Positions 15,033-23,778 of a DNA stretch of 64,000 bases are shown one piece after another. Both the position numbers and the translations under genes were made by a program. Source of the DNA: Sphaerisporangium album. Its GTDB lineage: Bacteria; Actinomycetota; Actinomycetes; Streptosporangiales; Streptosporangiaceae. The DNA lies in NCBI RefSeq assembly GCF_003323745.1, contig NZ_QOIL01000025.1:51200-115199 (forward strand), written 5' to 3'. Every line of letters starts with the position of its first letter. Positions within the stretch are counted from its first letter, which is position 1. The notes beneath the pieces are model-generated. The model did not search any database and was not told the DNA's origin. It saw only the letters and a list, made by a program, of their open reading frames with translations.

Positions 15033-16499
15033 ATGGGGACGTGGCAGTCGGCCGTGAGCCTGCTCGCCGAGACGGCGCGCATGGCCGGCTCGGCGGCGAG
15101 CCCGGGCGGCCCGGAGATCCTGGGGAACGCCGCCGCGGCGCCGGGCCTCGCCGGTCCGGCCAGCCCGCAGGACCTCCTCGCGGCGCGCACGCAGATGGCG
15201 CTGTCGCTCGGCTGGCACATCGTGCTCGCCTGCCTGGGCGTCGGCATGCCCGCGCTGATCCTGCTCGTCGAGTGGCGGGCGATCCGCACCGGCGACGACG
15301 CGTACATGCGGCTGGCCCGTCAGTGGGCCACGGCGATCGGCGTGCTGTTCGCGGCGGGCGCGGTGTCGGGCACGATCCTCAGCTTCGAGCTGGGCCTGCT
15401 GTGGCCCGCCATGATGGGCGTCTACGGCCAGGTGATCGGCCTGCCGTTCGCCGCCGAGGGCGTCGCCTTCTTCGTCGAGGCCATCTTCCTCGGCATCTAC
15501 CTCTACTCCTGGAACCGCGTCCCGCCGAAGGCCCACCTGCTCACCGGGCTGCCCGTGCTGATCGCGGGAACGGCGTCGGCCTTCCTCGTCGTGTGCGCCA
15601 ACGCCTGGATGAACACGCCGAGGGGCTTCACCGGCACGGGATCGGTGGTGCGGGACGTGAGCCCGTGGCGGGCGATGTTCAACCCGGCCGTGCCGCACGA
15701 GACCCTGCACATGATCGTGGCGGCGTTCATGGTCTCCGGCTTCCTCGTCGCGGGCGTGTACGCGGCGGGCATGCTGCGGGGACGGACGGACCGTCACCAC
15801 AGGCTGGGCTTCCTGGTCCCCTTCACGCTGGCCGCCGCGTTCACGCCCGTCCAGGTCGTCGTCGGCGACTGGGCGGGGAAGGAGATCGCCCGGCTCCAGC
15901 CGGCCAAGCTCGCCGCCGCCGAGGCGCTCTTCCAGACGCGGGCGGGCGCGCCGCTGAGCATCGGCGGGATCGTCTCAGGCGACCGGCTGCACTATTCCAT
16001 CGAGGTCCCGAAGGCGTTGTCCTTCCTGGCGCACGGCAGCTTCGACGCCGTCGTCCAGGGCCTCGACCGCGTTCCGAGGCCCGACCGCGCGCCGGTCGGG
16101 ATCGTCCACCTGGCCTTCGACCTGATGGTCGCGATGGGGTTCGGGCTGCTCCTGCTGTCCGCCTGGCTCGCCTGGAGCTGGTGGCGGCGGCGCGAGACGC
16201 CGCGCTCGCCCTGGTTCCTGCGGCTGGCGGCTCTGTCCGGCGTGGCGGCGGTGATCGCGGTCGAGGCCGGATGGACCGTCACCGAGGTCGGCAGGCAGCC
16301 CTGGACGGTGTACGGCCACATGCGCACCTCCGACGCGGTGAACCCCGCACCCGGGCTGTGGAACGGGTTCGTCATCGTGACGCTCGTCTACCTCGTGCTG
16401 ACCGTCGTGACCCTGTACGTCCTGCGGCTGCTCCGCCGGGCCGGCCGGCCGATCGCGCCACAGGAGCCGGAGCGCGCGCCCGCGCCGGAGCCGCGCTGA
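15033..16499 (+). CDS. cydA: Cytochrome bd-type quinol oxidase subunit I
   Basis: 488 aa from ATG at 15033 (GGGGAGG upstream). The frame is open further left but lacks a start with a ribosome site. Multi-pass membrane protein: A-R-T-Q-M-A-L-S near residue 50 leads into the first helix with its heme-ligand His (G-W-H), and the family signature G-R-Q-P-W-T-V lies near residue 420. The quinol-binding region is the short Q-loop form (G-D-W-A-G-K-E ... Q-P-A-K-L-A-A), as in the cyanide-insensitive/actinobacterial branch. It oxidises quinol and reduces oxygen to water with high affinity. cydB follows with a one-base overlap. Confidence 0.93.
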   Translation: MGTWQSAVSLLAETARMAGSAASPGGPEILGNAAAAPGLAGPASPQDLLAARTQMALSLGWHIVLACLGVGMPALILLVEWRAIRTGDDAYMRLARQWATAIGVLFAAGAVSGTILSFELGLLWPAMMGVYGQVIGLPFAAEGVAFFVEAIFLGIYLYSWNRVPPKAHLLTGLPVLIAGTASAFLVVCANAWMNTPRGFTGTGSVVRDVSPWRAMFNPAVPHETLHMIVAAFMVSGFLVAGVYAAGMLRGRTDRHHRLGFLVPFTLAAAFTPVQVVVGDWAGKEIARLQPAKLAAAEALFQTRAGAPLSIGGIVSGDRLHYSIEVPKALSFLAHGSFDAVVQGLDRVPRPDRAPVGIVHLAFDLMVAMGFGLLLLSAWLAWSWWRRRETPRSPWFLRLAALSGVAAVIAVEAGWTVTEVGRQPWTVYGHMRTSDAVNPAPGLWNGFVIVTLVYLVLTVVTLYVLRLLRRAGRPIAPQEPERAPAPEPR

Positions 16500-17512
16500 T
16501 GGACGTCGCACGCGTGGTGCTCGTGGTGATGTGGGTGGGGGTGACCCTGTACGCCCTGCTGGCCGGGGCCGACTTCGGCGCGGGGGCCTGGGACCTGATG
16601 GCCGGGCGCAGCCGTCCCGGCATGCCGCGGCGCAAGCTCATCGAGCGCGCGATCGGGCCGGTCTGGGAGGCGAACCACGTCTGGCTGATCTTCGTCCTCG
16701 TGGTGCTGTGGACGGCGTTCTCCGGGGTGTTCGCCTCGGTGATGTCCACCCTGTACATCCCGCTGACCCTCGCCGCGCTCGGGATCATCGCCCGGGGCAC
16801 GGCGTTCGCGTTCCGCAAGGCCGCGCGGGAGCTGTGGCAGCAGCGCCTGTTCGGCGGGGCCTTCGCGATCTCCTCCATCCTCACCCCCTTCTTCCTTGGC
16901 ACGGTCGCGGGCGGCATCGCCTCCGGCCGCGTGCCACCCGGTCTGGCCAGGGGGAACATCGTCACGAGCTGGCTGAACCCGACCTCTCTGCTCGGCGGCG
17001 TGCTCGCCGTCCTGGTCTGTGTGTACCTGGCCGGCGCCTACCTGTGCGACGACGCGGCCGAGGCGGGGAGACCGGACCTGTCGGAGTGGTTCCGCGCCCG
17101 CGCGCTCGTCGCGGCGCTGGTCATCGGCGCCGTCGCCCTCGGGGGCATCGCCGTGCTGCGCTGGGACGCCCGGCCGTTGTTCGACGGGCTCACCGGGCGC
17201 GCCCTGCCCGTGGTGATCGCGAGCGCGGTGTTCGGCGTGGCGTCGCTGGCGCTGCTGTGGCGGAGGGTCTACCCGCTGGTCAGGGCCGCGGCGATGCTCG
17301 GCGTCATCGCGATCCTTTGGGGGTGGCCGCTGGCGCAGTACCCCGTCATGCTGCCGCCGAACCTCACCTACCGTCAGGCGGCCGCGGAAATGTCGGTGCT
17401 GGTCGCCACAATGGTCGTGATCGCGGTGGGTGTGCTCCTGATCGCGCCGTCCATGGCGTGGCTGATCAACCTCCAGCGGCGCGAGCTGCGCGACGGCGAC
17501 CTGCCGGAGTGA
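16499..17512 (+). CDS. cydB: Cytochrome bd-type quinol oxidase subunit II
   Basis: 337 aa from ATG at 16499, overlapping the cydA stop as TGATG. About eight to nine membrane helices; family motifs G-A-D-F-G-A-G-A-W-D-L, W-E-A-N-H-V-W-L and G-T-A-F-A-F-R are intact. It pairs with CydA to form the oxidase. The cydDC exporter that matures this enzyme in other bacteria is not obviously here: only one half-transporter gene follows, and it has its own SoxR-type promoter. Confidence 0.93.
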   Translation: MDVARVVLVVMWVGVTLYALLAGADFGAGAWDLMAGRSRPGMPRRKLIERAIGPVWEANHVWLIFVLVVLWTAFSGVFASVMSTLYIPLTLAALGIIARGTAFAFRKAARELWQQRLFGGAFAISSILTPFFLGTVAGGIASGRVPPGLARGNIVTSWLNPTSLLGGVLAVLVCVYLAGAYLCDDAAEAGRPDLSEWFRARALVAALVIGAVALGGIAVLRWDARPLFDGLTGRALPVVIASAVFGVASLALLWRRVYPLVRAAAMLGVIAILWGWPLAQYPVMLPPNLTYRQAAAEMSVLVATMVVIAVGVLLIAPSMAWLINLQRRELRDGDLPE

Positions 17513-17549
17513 CGGCCCGGCCGTGGCCGCGGCGCCCCGCGGAGGCCGC

Positions 17550-17580
17550 TTGACCTCAACATTGGTTGAGGTTCTAGTGT
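17550..17580 (+). promoter_or_regulatory. SoxR/MerR-type promoter with operator in a 19-bp spacer
   Basis: -35 TTGACC (17550-17555) and -10 TAGTGT (17575-17580) are separated by 19 bp instead of 17. The spacer region holds the 20-bp dyad ACCTCAAC-ATTG-GTTGAGGT (17553-17572). Long spacer plus centred dyad is the hallmark of MerR-family activation, and the half-site ACCTCAA matches SoxR boxes. No soxR gene is in the window. Confidence 0.85.
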
Positions 17581-17709
17581 TTCCTCGTGGGCCGCCGCAT
17601 CGGCCGCGGAGCGCACCCGGTGATCTCGGCCGCCGCGAGGGCCGATGGACGACCGAGAGGGCCGGCGCATCCGAGGCGCCGGGCCGCAGAGACACGGGGT
17701 GTTGTGACG

Positions 17710-19593
17710 ATGGACATGGAAGTGACCGCGTGGCATTCGCTGTACAACGCGATGCACGCGCGTGAGGACCGGCGGCCCTTCTCGATGGCCACGTTGCGGC
17801 GCATCGGCGGGTTCGCGCGGCCGCGCCGCCGCATGCTGGGCTGGTTCCTGCTGCTGAGCGTCGTCGGGGCGGTGCTCGCGGTCGCCTCGCCCGTGCTCGC
17901 CGGTCGCGTCGTGGACGCGATCGTACGGGGCGAGGCGCTCGACACCGTGGTGACCCTGGCGGCGCTCATCGCCGTCATCGCGTTACTCGACGCCGGCCTC
18001 GGGCTGCTGACGCGCTGGCTGTCCGCGAGCATCGGCGAGGGGCTGATCCTCGACCTGCGCAGGGCCGTGTTCGACCACGTCCAGCGCATGCCCGTCGCCT
18101 TCTTCACCCGCACGAGGACCGGCGCGCTGGTCAGCCGCCTCAACAACGACGTCATCGGCGCCCAGCGCGCCTTCAGCAACACGCTGTCGGGCGTGGTCGG
18201 CAACATCGTCACGCTCGTGCTGACGCTGGTCGTCATGGTGGGCCTGTCCTGGCAGGTCACGCTGCTCGCGCTGGTGCTGCTGCCCGTGTTCGTCGTGCCC
18301 GCGCGGCGCATGGGCACGCGCCTGGCCCGCCTGGAGCGCGAGGCCGCCGGCCACAACGCGCAGATGAGCACCCAGATGACCGAGCGGTTCTCCGCGCCCG
18401 GCGCGACGCTGATCAAGCTGTTCGGCAGGCCCGCGAGCGAGTCGGCCGAGTTCGCGGCCCGGGCGCGTCGCGTCCGCGACATCGGCGTGCGCACGGCGAT
18501 GGTCCAGTCGGTGTTCGTCACGGCCCTGACGCTGGTCTCCGCGCTGGCGCTCGCCATCGTGTACGGCCTGGGCGGCTTCTACTCCCTGCGCGGCCAGCTC
18601 GAACCGGGCAACGTCGTCGCCCTCGCGCTGCTGCTCACCCGCCTGTACGCGCCGCTCACCGCCCTGGCCAGCGCGCGCGTCGAGGTGATGAGCGCGCTGG
18701 TGAGCTTCGAGCGGGTCTTCGAGGTGCTCGACCTGAAGCCGCTCATCGCCGACAGGCCCGGCGCCCGCGCCGTCCCCGACGGGCCGGTCGCGGTCGAGTT
18801 CGACGACGTGCGGTTCTCCTACCCGTCGGCCGACAAGGTGTCGCTGGCCTCGCTGGAGGAGGTCGCCACCCTCGACACGCGTGGCGGCGCCGAGGTCCTG
18901 CACGGCGTGTCGTTCGCGGTCGAGCCGGGCCGCATGGTGGCGCTGGTCGGGTCCTCGGGCGCGGGCAAGTCCACGATCGCCCAGCTCCTGGCCCGGCTGT
19001 ACGACGTCGACTCGGGCGCCGTGCGGCTGGCGGGCGTCGACCTGCGCGACCTGTCCGCCGAGTCGATCCGCGCGACGCTCGGCATGGTCACCCAGGACGG
19101 GCACCTGTTCCACGAGTCCGTCCGCGCCAACCTGCTGCTGGCCCGGCCGGAGGCGGGGGAGGACGAGCTGTGGGAGGTCCTGCGCCGCGCCCGGCTGGAC
19201 GACCTGGTGCGGTCCCTGCCCGACGGTCTGGACACCATCGTCGGCGAGCGGGGCTACCGGCTGTCCGGCGGCGAGCGTCAGAGGCTGACGATCGCGCGGC
19301 TGCTGCTCGCCCGCCCGCGCGTCGTGATCCTCGACGAGGCCACCGCGCACCTTGACTCGACCTCGGAGGCCGCGGTGCAGGAGGCGCTGGGGGAGGCGCT
19401 CGCGGGGCGGACGGCCGTGGTGATCGCCCACCGGCTCTCCACGATCCGCGCGGCGGACCTCATCCTGGTGATCGAGGACGGGCGGGTGGTCGAACGCGGC
19501 ACCCACCTGGACCTGCTCGCCGCGGGGGGCCGGTACGAGGAGCTGTACCGCACCCAGTTCGACGAGCGCGACGCCGCCGAAGCCGTCGCCTGA
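17710..19593 (+). CDS. ABC exporter, fused membrane and ATPase domains, probable SoxR target
   Basis: 627 aa from ATG at 17710. The N-terminal half has about six membrane helices (type 1 exporter fold). The C-terminal ATPase has Walker A G-S-S-G-A-G-K-S-T near residue 414, signature L-S-G-G-E-R-Q-R, Walker B V-V-I-L-D-E-A-T and the switch His. It would act as a homodimer or pair with a partner not visible here. The SoxR-like promoter suggests induction by redox-cycling compounds and therefore efflux of such compounds; a streptomycete SoxR regulon is known to include an ABC transporter. An alternative GTG at 17587 lies exactly at the predicted transcript start and would give a leaderless form with 41 extra residues. 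Confidence 0.88.
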   Translation: MDMEVTAWHSLYNAMHAREDRRPFSMATLRRIGGFARPRRRMLGWFLLLSVVGAVLAVASPVLAGRVVDAIVRGEALDTVVTLAALIAVIALLDAGLGLLTRWLSASIGEGLILDLRRAVFDHVQRMPVAFFTRTRTGALVSRLNNDVIGAQRAFSNTLSGVVGNIVTLVLTLVVMVGLSWQVTLLALVLLPVFVVPARRMGTRLARLEREAAGHNAQMSTQMTERFSAPGATLIKLFGRPASESAEFAARARRVRDIGVRTAMVQSVFVTALTLVSALALAIVYGLGGFYSLRGQLEPGNVVALALLLTRLYAPLTALASARVEVMSALVSFERVFEVLDLKPLIADRPGARAVPDGPVAVEFDDVRFSYPSADKVSLASLEEVATLDTRGGAEVLHGVSFAVEPGRMVALVGSSGAGKSTIAQLLARLYDVDSGAVRLAGVDLRDLSAESIRATLGMVTQDGHLFHESVRANLLLARPEAGEDELWEVLRRARLDDLVRSLPDGLDTIVGERGYRLSGGERQRLTIARLLLARPRVVILDEATAHLDSTSEAAVQEALGEALAGRTAVVIAHRLSTIRAADLILVIEDGRVVERGTHLDLLAAGGRYEELYRTQFDERDAAEAVA

Positions 19594-19617
19594 CCCGCCC
19601 ACCGGCGGCGTGCGTCC

Positions 19618-19641
19618 GGCGACCGCCACCCGCCGGTCGCC
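19618..19641 (+). terminator. Hairpin after the ABC exporter
   Basis: GGCGACCG / 8-nt loop / CGGTCGCC, a perfect 8-bp stem 25 bp after the stop codon. Probable terminator. Confidence 0.5.
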
Positions 19642-19737
19642 CGGAGGCGGTTCTCCATAGGCTGCCGGGCCCTGCCGTTTCCGGGAGTTGGCGGGGCGCC
19701 GGGTGCCGGGGGCGGGCCCGTGTACGAGGATGGAGGG

Positions 19738-21213
19738 GTGGGCAAGGACAGGCGGTGGCTGTTCGCCGACCAGCTCGGCGAGCACTTCCTCGATTCGGCC
19801 GAGCAGCCGGTGCTGCTGGTCGAGGCGCGGTCGGTGCTGCGCCGCAGGCGGTTCCACCGCCAGAAGGCCCACCTCGTGCTCTCCGCCCTGCGCCACCGCG
19901 CGGCGGAGCTCGGCGACCGGGCCCTGTTCCTCCAGGGCCACACCTACGGCGAGGCGCTGGACCGGGTGGGCGGGCGGATCAGCGTCTGCGGGCCCACCAG
20001 CCACGCCGCCGAAGCGTTCGTCCGCTCCCGCCGCGGGGTCACCGTCCTGCCGTCCCGCGGCTACACGACGAGCGCGCGCGAGTTCCGGTCCTGGGTGACC
20101 CGCGACCGGCACCGGCTGGTGATGGAGGGCTTCTACCGGGACGCGCGCCGCCGGCTCGGGGTGCTCATGGACGGCGACGAGCCGGCCGGCGGCCGGTGGA
20201 ACTTCGACGCCGACAACCGCCTGCCCGCCCCCTCGGCGGGCGTGCAGGTCCCCGGGCCGTGGCGGGCCGAGGAGGACGAGATCGACGAGCGAGTCCGGCA
20301 CGACCTGGACCGCTGGGAGCGCGACGGCGAGGTCTCCTTCGTCGGGCGCGACGGCCCGCGCCTCTTCCCCGCGACCGGGGCGGAGGCCCGCGCGGCGCTG
20401 GACCGGTTCGTCCGGCACCGGCTGCCGCTGTTCGGGCCGTACCAGGACGCGACGCTGTCCGGCGACCCGGCCATGGCGCACAGCATGCTCTCCCCGGCCC
20501 TCAACCTCGGCCTGCTCGACCCCATGGACTGCGTGCGCGCCGCCGAGGCCGCCTACCGGTCCGGGGCGGCGCCCCTCGCGAGCGTCGAGGGCTACATCCG
20601 GCAGATCATCGGCTGGCGTGACTACATGTGGCACCTCTACTGGCACTTCGGCGAGCAGTACCGCGTGCTCAACCGCATGTTCGCCCGCACGCCCCTGCCC
20701 GGGTGGTTCGCCGAGCTGGACGCCGACGCCGTCGAGGCCCGGTGCCTGTCCTGGGCGCTGCGGCAGGTCCGCGACACCGGGTTCACCCATCACATCGTCC
20801 GGCTGATGGTGCTCGGCAACTACGCGATGCAGCGCGGTCTCGACCCCGTGGCGCTCACCGACTGGTTCCACCGCTGCTTCGTCGACGGCTACGACTGGGT
20901 CATGGTGCCCAACGTGGTGGGCATGTCCCAGCACGCCGACGGCGGGCTGCTCACCACCAAGCCGTACGCGGCGGGCGGCGCCTACATCAACCGCATGAGC
21001 GACTTCTGCGGGGGCTGCCGCTACCGTCCCTCGCGGCGGACCGGCGGGGACGCGTGCCCGTTCACCGCGGGCTACTGGTGGTTCGTCGCCCGCAACGAGG
21101 AGCGCCTGGCCGGCAACCCGCGCATGTCCCGCAGCGTCCATGGCATGCGTGGCCTGCGCGACATCGGCGAGGTGTGCGCCCAGGAGGCCGAGCGCGGCGT
21201 CTCACCCCCGTGA
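19738..21213 (+). CDS. FeS-type bacterial cryptochrome/photolyase (PhrB-like)
   Basis: 491 aa from GTG at 19738 (GAGGA seven bases upstream); in-frame GTG at 19720 is possible. The N-terminus W-L-F-A-D-Q-L-G is the usual start of this family. Four cysteines, C336, C424, C427 and C440, are spaced 88, 3 and 13 residues apart, the spacing I recall for the 4Fe-4S ligands of Agrobacterium PhrB (C350, C438, C441, C454). Conserved M-V-P-N-V-V-G-M and W-x-x-Y-M-W-H regions of the FAD domain are present. Expected activity is light-driven repair of (6-4) photoproducts. Single gene. Confidence 0.92.
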   Translation: MGKDRRWLFADQLGEHFLDSAEQPVLLVEARSVLRRRRFHRQKAHLVLSALRHRAAELGDRALFLQGHTYGEALDRVGGRISVCGPTSHAAEAFVRSRRGVTVLPSRGYTTSAREFRSWVTRDRHRLVMEGFYRDARRRLGVLMDGDEPAGGRWNFDADNRLPAPSAGVQVPGPWRAEEDEIDERVRHDLDRWERDGEVSFVGRDGPRLFPATGAEARAALDRFVRHRLPLFGPYQDATLSGDPAMAHSMLSPALNLGLLDPMDCVRAAEAAYRSGAAPLASVEGYIRQIIGWRDYMWHLYWHFGEQYRVLNRMFARTPLPGWFAELDADAVEARCLSWALRQVRDTGFTHHIVRLMVLGNYAMQRGLDPVALTDWFHRCFVDGYDWVMVPNVVGMSQHADGGLLTTKPYAAGGAYINRMSDFCGGCRYRPSRRTGGDACPFTAGYWWFVARNEERLAGNPRMSRSVHGMRGLRDIGEVCAQEAERGVSPP

Positions 21214-21320
21214 CCGGCTCTGCTCAGCGGTCCCAGGGGGCCGTGTCGCCCATCTCGGCGAGTACCCGGCGAGATGTGCCTGGACGACTTTCAAGGGAAA
21301 GGCGCCGGCGGGAAAGCCGG

Positions 21321-21692
21321 TCAGGAGAAGGTGAGGGAGGCCCGGCTCTCCAGCGGCCCGCCCGCCATCGCGGCGTCCAGCGAGGGGTAGATGTCGAAGG
21401 CGGCGTCGATGCCGGTGAGGTTCAGGATACGCCTCGGGGTGGGGCACAAACAGCAGAGCGCGCAGCTGCCGCCGCACTTGGCGGCCTTGGCGCCGGCCTG
21501 GACCAGAACCCGCAGGCCGGAGGAGTCGATGAAGCTCATGCGTGACAGGTCGAAGATCAACTGGGGAGTCTTGCGACGGAACGCCTCGTCGATGTACTCA
21601 CCCAGCCTGGGAACACCGTTGCGGTCCACCTCGCCGATGATGGCGATCACGGTGAACTCGCGCCGGTTCTCCCGACTTACCGTCAACGGCAT
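21321..21692 (-). CDS. STAS-domain anti-sigma factor antagonist with cysteine-rich insert
   Basis: 123 aa from ATG at 21692 (GGAGG upstream). The anti-anti-sigma fold is clear: L-I-F-D-L-S-R-M-S-F-I-D-S57-S58-G-L, where the serine is the site phosphorylated by an RsbW/SpoIIAB-type kinase, and I-L-N-L-T-G-I-D later. Between them, where relatives have a G-G-x-L-x-L-V strand, lies C73-G-G-S-C77-A-L-C80-C81-L-C83, five cysteines in eleven residues. This suggests a metal or redox switch on sigma-factor control. The cognate kinase and sigma genes are not adjacent. Confidence 0.85.
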   Translation of the reverse strand: MPLTVSRENRREFTVIAIIGEVDRNGVPRLGEYIDEAFRRKTPQLIFDLSRMSFIDSSGLRVLVQAGAKAAKCGGSCALCCLCPTPRRILNLTGIDAAFDIYPSLDAAMAGGPLESRASLTFS

Positions 21693-22029
21693 GTCGTGAC
21701 CTCCACGGCTGGGGACCTGCCCCTCTCAGTCTGTTCCCGGTCGACAGGCAATTACAAGGACGTGGGACTCCCAAAACGTCCGGGAGTCAAGTATCCACCC
21801 CCGGTCGCCGGGGAGGACCGCCGCCCGGCGGCCGGCGCGGCGGCCGGTCTCGTGTCCGGCCCCACCAGGCGGTGGCCGTCTTTTGGACGGGTCTGGGGCG
21901 GTCTTTGCCCGGGGAGGACGAAGCTGGTGTCGACGGGCCCGAACTCCCTGGGCCTCGGCGTGGTGCGGACCGGTCACGGACACCTGCGGACGGACATCGG
22001 CGGGGCTCATCGGGGGAGTGGAGGTGGGC
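21693..22029. other. Divergent intergenic region
   Basis: About 340 bp between the leftward STAS gene and the rightward sulfotransferase gene. I see no ORF with consistent codon bias, and no clear operator. Confidence 0.35.
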
Positions 22030-22755
22030 ATGCGGATCATCGGCGCGGGATTCGGGCGTACGGGGACGCTTTCGCTGAAGGCGGCCCTGGAGCGGCTGGG
22101 CTTCGCCCCCTGCAACCACATGCTGGAGGTCATGGACCGGCCCGAGCTGATACACCGGTGGCTCGACATCGCCGAGGGCCGCTCGGCCGACTGGGACGGG
22201 GTGCTCGGCGGGTTCGACGCCACCCTGGACTGGCCGGCGTCCGCCTACTGGCGCGAGCTCGCCGCGCACTACCCCGACGCGAAGGTCCTGCTCACGGTCA
22301 GGGATCCGGAGGAGTGGTACGAGAGCATGCGCGCGACGATCTTCCGGCGCCGAGGCGGGAGGACACCCCTGGGAGGGCTGATGGCGAAGATCAGCCCGGA
22401 TTTCCGTGCCTTCCGCCGCATGGCGCGGGCCGCCTTGGTCGAGCGCGCGCTAGGCGGGGAGACCGCGGACCGCGCGCGGCTGGTCCGCCGGTTCCAGGAC
22501 CACGTGCGCGAGGTGCGGGAGGCGATCCCCGCCGCGCGGCTGCTGGTCTACGACGTGCGGCAGGGCTGGGAGCCGTTGTGCGCCTTCCTCGGCGTGCCCG
22601 TGCCGTCCGAGCCGTTCCCGAGGCTCAACGACCGCGAGCACTTCGGCCGTCACACCCGCCGGTTCATGCTGCGCACCGCGCTGCGCCTGTCGCCCGCGCG
22701 CGGGCGCCGCCCTCCGGTCCTGCCGGTGTTTCCGGGAGGCCGCCCGCGCCGCTGA
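22030..22755 (+). CDS. Sulfotransferase-family protein
   Basis: 241 aa from ATG at 22030, with GGAGG five bases upstream. The N-terminal loop G-A-G-F-G-R-T-G-T-L-S is the PAPS 5'-phosphosulfate-binding loop of the actinobacterial sulfotransferase family, and V-R-D-P-E-E-W-Y is the 3'-phosphate-binding motif. Cytoplasmic. The acceptor is unknown. The basic C-terminal tail (R/P-rich) may be unstructured. It ends nine bases from the stop of the convergent Spo0M-like gene. Confidence 0.85.
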   Translation: MRIIGAGFGRTGTLSLKAALERLGFAPCNHMLEVMDRPELIHRWLDIAEGRSADWDGVLGGFDATLDWPASAYWRELAAHYPDAKVLLTVRDPEEWYESMRATIFRRRGGRTPLGGLMAKISPDFRAFRRMARAALVERALGGETADRARLVRRFQDHVREVREAIPAARLLVYDVRQGWEPLCAFLGVPVPSEPFPRLNDREHFGRHTRRFMLRTALRLSPARGRRPPVLPVFPGGRPRR

Positions 22756-22764
22756 GCCGCCTTC

Positions 22765-23778
22765 TTACCAGTCGCCGCCGCCGTCGCCCTCGTCGCCCTC
22801 GAAGAAGTCGCCGATCTCGTCGATCGCCTCCGCCGCGACGATGCCGCCGACGATGCCGGCCGCCCCCGCCGCGGCCACCACTCCCCAGCCGGGCCCGTCG
22901 TGGCGCCGGTCGTGGTCGTGGTGCCCGTAATGGGGCTGGCCGTAGTGCCCGCCGTAGTGGCCACCGTCTCCGTACGGGGCGTGGCCGCCCATCACGTGGC
23001 CGCCGTGGTGGTGGGCCAGCCCGTCCATCCAGCGGCCGATCTCGGCGGCCCAGTCCATCTGCGCCGCCTGCTCGTGGCCGACCTGGAAGCGGCCGTAGGC
23101 GTCGTGCCCGGAGGTGAACAGCCCGCCGCGCTTGTCGGCCTCCAGGACCACGGCCAGCTCGTGGGGGTCGGCGACGAACGTCAGCTCGACCTCGTTGACG
23201 CGCCCGGCCCACTGGGCGGGCGGGTAGAACTCGATCTCCTGGAAGAACGGCAGCCGCTGGTGCACGCCGTGGATGCGGCCCGCCTCCATGTCGGCCTTCT
23301 TGAGGTGGAAGCCGAGCCGGGCGAAGCCGTCCAGCACCCGCTCCTGCGAGGGCAGCGGCGCGACCGAGAGGGCGTCGAGGTCACCCTTGTCGACGGCCCT
23401 GGCGACCGACAGCTCGGTGCGCACGCCGACGGTCGCGCCGTGCAGCGCGCCGCCGTGGAACTCGGTGATCGGCGTCTCCCACGGGACGGGAAGGTGGAAC
23501 GGGATGGTGTGCTGCCCGCCCTCGGGGAGGTGGAACGGCCCGGAGACCTGCGCCCTGAAGAACTCGGCGGTGCCGGTGTGCTCGGAGTCGCCGTGCTCGA
23601 CCTCGACGCGCGTGACCAGCGCCAGCGCGACGTACTCGATGTCGGAGGGGATCTCGCCGCCCTTGACGCGCACCTCTCCGCTCAGCGTCCCGCCGGGCAG
23701 CACGCGCGGTGTGGCCAGGACCGTGTCGACCGAAGGGCCCCCGACGCCCAAGGCTCCCAGCATCCGTTTGAAGACCAC
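22765..23778 (-). CDS. Spo0M-like (SpoOM) protein with His/Gly-rich tail
   Basis: 337 aa from GTG at 23778 (GGAGAGGG upstream). Residues 1-250 are the arrestin-like SpoOM fold: F-K-R-M-L-G-A-L-G-V-G start, V-L-P-G-G-T-L-S-G-E-V, and I-P-F-H-L-P-V-P-W-E-T-P. In Bacillus, Spo0M is linked to sporulation control and septation. The C-terminus adds a His/Gly/Tyr-rich segment (residues about 270-305) and a Gly/Ala-rich hydrophobic stretch ending in an acidic tail. That tail may bind metal or membranes; this is inference. Confidence 0.88.
   Translation of the reverse strand: MVFKRMLGALGVGGPSVDTVLATPRVLPGGTLSGEVRVKGGEIPSDIEYVALALVTRVEVEHGDSEHTGTAEFFRAQVSGPFHLPEGGQHTIPFHLPVPWETPITEFHGGALHGATVGVRTELSVARAVDKGDLDALSVAPLPSQERVLDGFARLGFHLKKADMEAGRIHGVHQRLPFFQEIEFYPPAQWAGRVNEVELTFVADPHELAVVLEADKRGGLFTSGHDAYGRFQVGHEQAAQMDWAAEIGRWMDGLAHHHGGHVMGGHAPYGDGGHYGGHYGQPHYGHHDHDRRHDGPGWGVVAAAGAAGIVGGIVAAEAIDEIGDFFEGDEGDGGGDW

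Noticed and set aside
17983-21141. Reverse-strand open frame of about 1050 codons opposite the ABC exporter and photolyase
   Set aside because: Composition is Gly/Arg/Val shadow; the forward frames carry Walker motifs and FeS cysteines.
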